From: Candidatus Omnitrophota bacterium
Lineage (GTDB): Bacteria > Omnitrophota > Gorgyraeia > Duberdicusellales > 4484-171
Assembly: GCA_003644405.1 (NCBI GenBank)
Contig: QNCE01000039.1
Location: forward strand, 1 to 10,919
Length of the DNA stretch: 10,919 nucleotides
Direction of reading: 5' to 3'
Shown here: one piece after another, positions 8,201 to 10,919 of the stretch
How the letters are laid out: each line of letters starts with the position of its first letter
Position numbering within the stretch: the stretch's first letter is position 1
Notes under the pieces: model-generated
Seen by the model: the letters and a program-made list of their open reading frames with translations, nothing else
Told to the model about the DNA's origin: nothing
Database searches by the model: none
Made by a program: the position numbers and the translations under genes

Positions 8201-10914
8201 TAGGCACCAAACAAATTCTTTTTAACAATTTCCTGAATCTGCTGAATCTCCTCTTCAGAAAGTATACTCTCTAAATTTTTGCCATTTTGCAGTTGAGACA
8301 GAATTCCCTTTATATCAATCTCTGGAAACGCCTGTTTAATCCCTCCAAAGATCTTTCCTGAAATCTCTTTCTCTTCTGGTCCCTGCAACAAAATCCCAAA
8401 AATATCCAGAATAAGAACTCGAGGAGAACTCTCTTTTTTAGCAATTACGGACTGAACCCAACGCTGATTATCAGGGCATTCCTTCCAGACCCACTCCTTT
8501 TTATTCACTATCTTCATATCTGGTAACAAAAACTTCTCAATTTCACCAGAAGGCAAAATAGAATTCCCTGATAAATCTTCTACATCCGAAGATAAACAGA
8601 TTACCTCTGCAGGTTTAAGTATTCTAAATAACTCCTCAAAATGCTTTTTTAAAATTCTCTCTGATAGGTCGGATAAAGAATTATCTAAATCGTGAATTAA
8701 ATTATTATTTACTATCCTAAATGAACCATAGCCAAACTTTTCATTCATTGCCCTCGCAATATAGCTTCTTATAAAAGGTGTAAATTGGGAAATAACCATT
8801 GTGGAGATAATCAAATCAAACTCCTCATCACTAAAAGATAACCTTCCCTGAGGCTCTGTTTTTGCAATCAAATCAATAGTCCTTCTTAATGCTTCTTTAA
8901 TGTTTGAAGAGGTGTTTACAATATTTTCAACCTCTCTTGCTAATTTAATTGTTACTAAGGATAAATCCTCAACGTTCAATTTAACTTTATTTTGCAAATC
9001 CTCTGGTAAAGTTTCTTTTGCTCTCTTTAAGGAATCTACATCCAGATTATTTAGGGTTATTTCATTGAAATTCTCAGCTAATTTTCTTAGATAGGGCTCA
9101 TTACTGCCTGCTCCTAAAATCAGAACTTTATCTTTATTATGGGATAACCCTATTGCTTCCTGTATTCTTTCATTAATTTTCTGACGATGAGCCCACCAGA
9201 GGCCGTCTCTATACTTCTCTGTAGCCGTATCCCATATCTGGCCCGTTTTTCTGAACAAATCAAGGAGAGACAGGGGGAATTCTTTCTTTTGCTCTACCCT
9301 TTCTCCTCCATTCCGCTGTAATTTCTTGCCTTCATTAGACCTCGTCTTTTGCTGATTTTTCTCTGCTCCTCCTCTCACCACTTCTTCATCCTGCTTCTCA
9401 AGTGCTTCTTCTTCAAGCACTTTCTCGCCTATCTTCTCAAAGATTCCCCAATCAAGTTTCGCGAAGCCCCTCAAAAAATAAAAATCCTGCAGATTAGGCG
9501 CCCCCATAGAATCCTCAATTGAACAACAAAGCAAGCCTCCCTGTCTCAGAGAGGAAGACATATCCTTAAGCAATCTTTCCAGAATAATGTTCTCTTCGGC
9601 AAAATAAGAATACACATTTCTGCAGAAAATAACATCAAAGTTTTGCATCCTTTCTCTTTGTAGAGAATTTAAGTCAAGATACTCAAATCTCACCGGTTTT
9701 TTAATCTCTTCAACTATCCTGAAGTTCTGCGTATCGGGAATGGACTCGAGATATCCATCCAGAGAATAACCTTCAGCCTTCAGCCTCTCCTCTCCTTTCA
9801 TTAACTCAGATTTACTATATTCTCCTCTCTGGGCATATCTCAGGGCGTAGAGATTTTTATCCGTACCTACTATTTCTATCTTCCAGTCAGAGAATTTCCC
9901 TAATTCTGGATTCTTCTTAAATATCTTATGCAGGAGAATTGCCAAGCTATAAGTCTCCTGTCCTGTGGAACAACCGGCTGACCAGATCTTGATTTCCTTT
10001 TCTCCTCTATCTGCTTTTTCTCTCAACTTCTTCAAGAGAAATCCCTCAAACTCCCTGAACTGATTAGCATAGCGAAAGAAGGCGGTCTTGAATTCATCAA
10101 GAGATATATATGGCCTTAAATCAACTGCTAAGATTTCTCTTCTAACTAAATCTAAATTTCCGTGTTTTTTCTGGCTATATTCAAACCACGGTTGTAATAA
10201 CTTGACTGTATCGGGTGAACTAAGAATCTCTTTATGTTCGGGCATTTTTTTAGCAAGTCCAAAAAGAATATTCTGAAGAGGTAATTCCCGAAGGAGAATT
10301 TTCTTTAGATAAGCAATATCGCTATCCTGAGGAACCTCGTTCAATTGTTCAAATAGTTTTTTCCTCTCCTCAGGATTCAACCTCTTAATAAATTCCTTAA
10401 ATTCGGCAATTCCGGCTATATGTATTGAATGCTCCGGATGCTTAATTTGAGGAAGAATTCTGCTAAATATAAATTCTCGTATATCTTTACCTTTACAGTT
10501 TTCCTTGAAGCTACCCTTTACCACTTTCTCATGTTCTCTCCCTCTCTTAATTGCATCTTTCTTAACTGCTGAAAGAGACAAATGCTCTATTCCCTCCTCA
10601 TTCCCATCAAACCAAATTTTTGTAGTAGAACTATTCAAATAGGCAAACTTTTCGGCTAATTTCTTAACCTCTTCTAAATCCAAAACAAAGACCCTTTCGG
10701 TATATAACTTTCCTATTTCAGGATATGCAGAGCGACTCTCAAAATATTCAACGCCTGTATCCTTTAAAATCCTGTCTAACTCCCTTAATGCTTCCTTCCA
10801 ATCTCTAATCCATTCTTGCCCTCCATCCTGCCATAATTTATTGCCCTGAGAATCTTTGAATTGTCCTTCGTCAGGGGTTTGTTTTGATTCATCCTTCTCA
10901 ATTCTTTTTGTCAC
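4840..10914 (-). CDS. Giant multidomain enzyme, upstream segment (CheR-MTase, MTase, HAD, transglutaminase-like, DUF89, HEAT)
   Basis: A 2024-codon frame ending at TAA 4842-4840. Modules in order: helical N-terminus (1-255), CheR-type methyltransferase (about 260-470), charged linker (491-546), class I SAM methyltransferase (about 550-826), HAD hydrolase (about 829-1016), transglutaminase-like domain (about 1046-1166), DUF89 domain (about 1215-1565), an unrecognised region (1571-1890) and HEAT-like repeats (1895-2024). The listed start is a GTG at 10914, but it is doubtful: the frame is still open to the window edge, no Shine-Dalgarno sequence is visible at proper spacing in the five bases beyond it, and the next in-frame Met is residue 224. 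The real start is probably outside the window. No N-terminal signal peptide is visible. The same frame continues open after the stop, so this is probably the N-terminal part of a larger protein or a once-continuous gene. The joint function is unknown; each domain is listed separately. Confidence 0.9.
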   Translation of the reverse strand: MTKRIEKDESKQTPDEGQFKDSQGNKLWQDGGQEWIRDWKEALRELDRILKDTGVEYFESRSAYPEIGKLYTERVFVLDLEEVKKLAEKFAYLNSSTTKIWFDGNEEGIEHLSLSAVKKDAIKRGREHEKVVKGSFKENCKGKDIREFIFSRILPQIKHPEHSIHIAGIAEFKEFIKRLNPEERKKLFEQLNEVPQDSDIAYLKKILLRELPLQNILFGLAKKMPEHKEILSSPDTVKLLQPWFEYSQKKHGNLDLVRREILAVDLRPYISLDEFKTAFFRYANQFREFEGFLLKKLREKADRGEKEIKIWSAGCSTGQETYSLAILLHKIFKKNPELGKFSDWKIEIVGTDKNLYALRYAQRGEYSKSELMKGEERLKAEGYSLDGYLESIPDTQNFRIVEEIKKPVRFEYLDLNSLQRERMQNFDVIFCRNVYSYFAEENIILERLLKDMSSSLRQGGLLCCSIEDSMGAPNLQDFYFLRGFAKLDWGIFEKIGEKVLEEEALEKQDEEVVRGGAEKNQQKTRSNEGKKLQRNGGERVEQKKEFPLSLLDLFRKTGQIWDTATEKYRDGLWWAHRQKINERIQEAIGLSHNKDKVLILGAGSNEPYLRKLAENFNEITLNNLDVDSLKRAKETLPEDLQNKVKLNVEDLSLVTIKLAREVENIVNTSSNIKEALRRTIDLIAKTEPQGRLSFSDEEFDLIISTMVISQFTPFIRSYIARAMNEKFGYGSFRIVNNNLIHDLDNSLSDLSERILKKHFEELFRILKPAEVICLSSDVEDLSGNSILPSGEIEKFLLPDMKIVNKKEWVWKECPDNQRWVQSVIAKKESSPRVLILDIFGILLQGPEEKEISGKIFGGIKQAFPEIDIKGILSQLQNGKNLESILSEEEIQQIQEIVKKNLFGAYKPSFEMGEMLKEAIQKGVKIYIFSDVGSLGFLGGFIKGILVETLNLFYPQAYFPRENLIISDELGYKKSQKQAWGEILKRIGVNPEEVVVIDDKLENIKAAKQAGISNSVRMSDGGRDNKISKIRQKAEELTEGAKTEREKSDKLCEFARDIPYLLDPFWARGPEEVLSQNEGMCVGKNWLLGEMHRELGFPVRYIVKEIRPEREFWNWIFWYYRNIRQQDFTIKLPPIQSHIVLEVYLDGRWEERDVTTDKFLKLGMELLGIKPEREVVSQEVYNSLNEWAKNRQESIYIIENREQVIKKLNEGIEWIRNLGKCLYYFDRRNLPLASRELVVNPEKYFPGIELSKGIFKERLSEEFRRLRMLKDAGIINSQMYKVLEEIEKRFFDKAIQRDISDKEIESTSSEVIRAFLEKDDPLKELKDKVTGEVLGMLNKIEDKISQQSDQLLAAVKVAIAANAIGFTRLMQANEKEKQERTNLESEINRVLNLPEEGLKDFDYSVLRSHLSRKRQNILYLLDNAGEIVGDLPFIKRLLQDGHKITLVTRAKPVSNDITREDVNRLIERGQIRGYFGDLLNRINVISSGSPMMGTDLRFATKEFIHTWRGADFIIAKGEGQWQTLYNQGLGRDIFFLIRVKNSQRIRGLDVQEGDYLLKYVPKIIGNGKIKEKKLLSALLLLMVLSGKFCSGQKGRSRLLIRKFWMGLFNRRGAGFDIRDEGIGHTGGFLNVNDAINHYAKSCAEKIVLGYVDSARRDGGGLETGKEVRVTLPRRASTLLTLLISEELRSIYKGDSVKIIDKRTIEGWGKSDSEEEIFKGYGGRYNLIQFIRRKDFNLRREENGGDIYDEEYMEIRDSSIFDGGKLSENIKAQLQKPSLSVWQVGVGGEREFARRGKWALILLSLSKDSGKDENISISDSPHAWYATKAEKEIEVYVPSEVTSLKNVIDRLSDEDYVDGSEDKSIGKEENFSRDGGNKDGLNKFRRHKISFKTQKSFEENLFSGILSFLTRLIFSNSFFGKRIISVLGINKTSQAVNRLIKIFRMVENVSVRLRIIHVLEVIGTDEAATILGELFNEYVSYREQIFESLIFIGKRRYKWCVDRIITYTLKNISANVGISEAVRELG
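5245..6204 (-). other. Unrecognised region between DUF89 and HEAT-like repeats
   Basis: Residues 1571-1890, which I do not recognise. It mixes short strands and loops, with Gly/Asp-rich spots (SARRDGGGLETGKEVRVTL; SEEEIFKGYGGRYNLIQFIR) and a patch near SDSPHAWYATKAEKEIEVYV followed by PSEVTS. The last 45 residues are highly charged (Asp, Glu, Lys, Asn, Gly) and look like a linker. There are no long hydrophobic segments after residue 1587. No catalytic motif is obvious. Confidence 0.35.
6145..6219 (-). other. Internal signal-peptide-like hydrophobic patch
   Basis: Residues 1566-1590 directly follow the DUF89 domain. A Lys-rich stretch (GKIKEKK) is followed by LLSALLLLMVLSG and then Cys. It has the build of a short signal peptide, but the core is only about 12-13 residues, and the Cys spacing does not match a normal lipobox. 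It may be a relic of an originally separate exported protein or only a buried strand. Confidence 0.4.
6220..7272 (-). other. DUF89 / ARMT1-like metal-dependent domain
   Basis: Residues about 1215-1565. The helical first half contains DPLKELKDKVTGEVLGML and DQLLAAVKVAIAANAIGF, close to the DPyrelK and AlrlAiaGNiIDf motifs of DUF89 proteins. The catalytic half has ILYLLDNAGEIVGDLPFIK (D1421, N1422), VTRAKPVSNDITREDV (N1454, D1455) and GADFIIAKGEGQWQTL (K1515). The Asp, Asn and second Asp match the metal ligands known for this family. Family members are metal-dependent phosphatases, proposed to remove damaged phospho-metabolites; a protein carboxyl-methyltransferase activity has also been proposed for ARMT1. 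The length of about 350 residues is near full size. Confidence 0.8.
7417..7779 (-). other. Transglutaminase-like cysteine enzyme domain
   Basis: Residues about 1046-1166. The family pattern is visible: ARDIPYLLDP, then EEVLSQNEGMCVGKNWLLGE with the nucleophile C1080, then HRELGFPVRYIV (the GIPaR-like strand), SHIVLEVYLDGRWEERDV with H1137, and D1152 in RDVTTD. The Cys-His-Asp triad is complete and in the correct order. Members of this fold act as transglutaminases, glutamine deamidases, amidases or peptidases. In bacteria many are proteases or protein-modifying. It has no signal peptide of its own and lies between the HAD and DUF89 domains. Confidence 0.8.
7867..8430 (-). other. HAD-superfamily hydrolase domain
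   Basis: Residues about 829-1016. Motif I is RVLILDIFGILL (nucleophile D837), with Phe where phosphatases usually have the second Asp, as in the DxF/YGT subgroup. Motif II is KIYIFSDVG (S929). Motif III is SDELGYKKSQKQAW (K972 or K973), and motif IV is VVVIDDKLENIKAAKQAGI (D997, D998), which is very typical of subfamily IA HADs. The helical cap is in the 845-905 stretch. All four motifs are present, so activity is likely. Phosphatase and dehalogenase-like chemistry cannot be told apart from the sequence alone. Confidence 0.85.
8434..8679 (-). repeat. Direct DNA repeat, copy within upstream segment
   Basis: Partner of 2491-2742, about 5.94 kb away (5943 bases for the first block, 5937 for the second, both multiples of three). 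Similarity drops abruptly just after the SVIAKK codons, where this copy enters the HAD domain and the other enters a membrane segment. On the other side it fades gradually. Confidence 0.9.
8437..9267 (-). other. Class I SAM-dependent methyltransferase-like domain (copy 1, complete)
   Basis: Residues about 550-826. VLILGAGSNEPYLRKLAENF (597-616) is a Rossmann motif I with the GAGS loop. NNLDVDSLKRAKE carries the acidic residue expected at the end of strand 2 (D625). FDLIISTMVISQF (699-711) fits motif IV, and HFEELFRILKPAEVICLSS fits the post-III helix-turn-strand. The C-terminal part ends in EWVWKECPDNQRWVQSVIAKK, which is repeated in the downstream segment. The substrate cannot be predicted. 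A helical insertion (about 655-690) makes it longer than a minimal methyltransferase. Confidence 0.75.
9277..9444 (-). other. Charged low-complexity interdomain linker
   Basis: Residues 491-546 are dominated by Glu, Lys, Gln, Arg and Gly (for example EEEALEKQDEEVVRGG and QQKTRSNEGKKLQRNGG). No fold is suggested. It separates the CheR-type domain from the second methyltransferase and marks a module boundary. Confidence 0.7.
9505..10137 (-). other. CheR-type SAM-dependent methyltransferase domain
   Basis: Residues about 260-470 of the upstream segment. The glycine loop IWSAGCSTGQETYSLAILL (about 310-328) is the CheR motif I. It is preceded by TAFFRYANQF, which stands where CheR has its NETFFFR-type helix. 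The acidic position TDKNLYALRYAQRGEYS (from T351, D352) matches the CheR TD-I-ALE-A-G-Y pattern. FDVIFCRNVYSYF (426-438) is the CheR FDVIFCRNVLIYF motif, and a GG-turn with a strand follows at about 459-465. In chemotaxis CheR methyl-esterifies receptor glutamates. No receptor, CheB or CheW is seen in the window, so the substrate is open. SAM-binding residues appear intact, so activity is plausible. Confidence 0.85.
10150..10914 (-). other. Unrecognised N-terminal region of the giant protein
   Basis: Residues 1-255 of the upstream segment. The first 45 residues are polar and Trp-containing (for example WQDGGQEWIRDWKEALREL). The rest is mostly charged amphipathic helix. CheR proteins carry a small helical domain before the catalytic domain, and residues after about 165 could play that part, but I cannot match it to the family. 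No signal peptide or membrane segment is visible. Confidence 0.4.
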
Positions 10915-10919
10915 TCCAG

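Noticed and set aside
9505..10137. A chemotaxis operon suggested by CheR
   Set aside because: No CheA, CheB, CheW or receptor sequence is present, and the domain is embedded in a giant fusion, so a chemotaxis role cannot be assumed.
1..10919. CRISPR arrays, tRNA, rRNA, insertion-sequence ends or attachment sites
   Set aside because: No regular short repeats, no tRNA-like or rRNA stretches, and no terminal inverted repeats were seen. The whole window is occupied by one coding frame.

Overview
The whole window is coding on the minus strand. One reading frame is open from the right edge (10919) to the left edge (1), and the only stop codon in it is a TAA at 4842-4840. This gives two very large contiguous coding segments: an upstream one of 2024 codons (10914 to 4840) and a downstream one of 1613 codons that leaves the window at base 1 without a stop. 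There is no intergenic space, and I found no RNA gene, CRISPR array, insertion sequence or promoter. Together the segments read as about 3,640 codons of one giant multidomain protein, probably still incomplete at both ends.

Order of modules from N to C terminus (right to left): an unrecognised helical N-terminus; a CheR-type methyltransferase (9505-10137); a charged linker; a second class I SAM methyltransferase (8437-9267); a HAD-family hydrolase (7867-8430); a transglutaminase-like cysteine enzyme with Cys, His and Asp all present (7417-7779); a DUF89/ARMT1-like metal-dependent phosphatase domain (6220-7272); a signal-like hydrophobic patch and an unrecognised region of about 320 residues (5245-6204); HEAT-like repeats that run across the TAA (about 4705-5232); a long all-helical region (3700-4839); a possible GNAT-like domain (2860-3399); a second copy of the C-terminal part of the methyltransferase (2491-2859); a hydrophobic anchor; a second hydrophobic helix; a carbohydrate-binding-like beta-sandwich (1399-1806); a Pro/Thr linker; a clear transmembrane helix; a third Rossmann/methyltransferase-like domain (685-1200); and a charged helical tail.

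The organism is an uncultivated-type bacterium with an overall AT-rich sequence. Giant open frames that string together methyltransferases, transglutaminase-like domains, HEAT repeats and membrane segments are typical of Candidatus Omnitrophota and related PVC-group lineages. That placement is inference from architecture, not from a marker gene.

The modules look like a polyfunctional protein-modification or cell-envelope factor. A set of carboxyl- or amide-modifying enzymes comes first, followed by helical scaffold repeats and a membrane-anchored, possibly glycan-binding part. No substrate can be read from the sequence. The two segments share a diverged in-frame DNA duplication (2491-2742 and 8434-8679), which ties both to the same modular origin.
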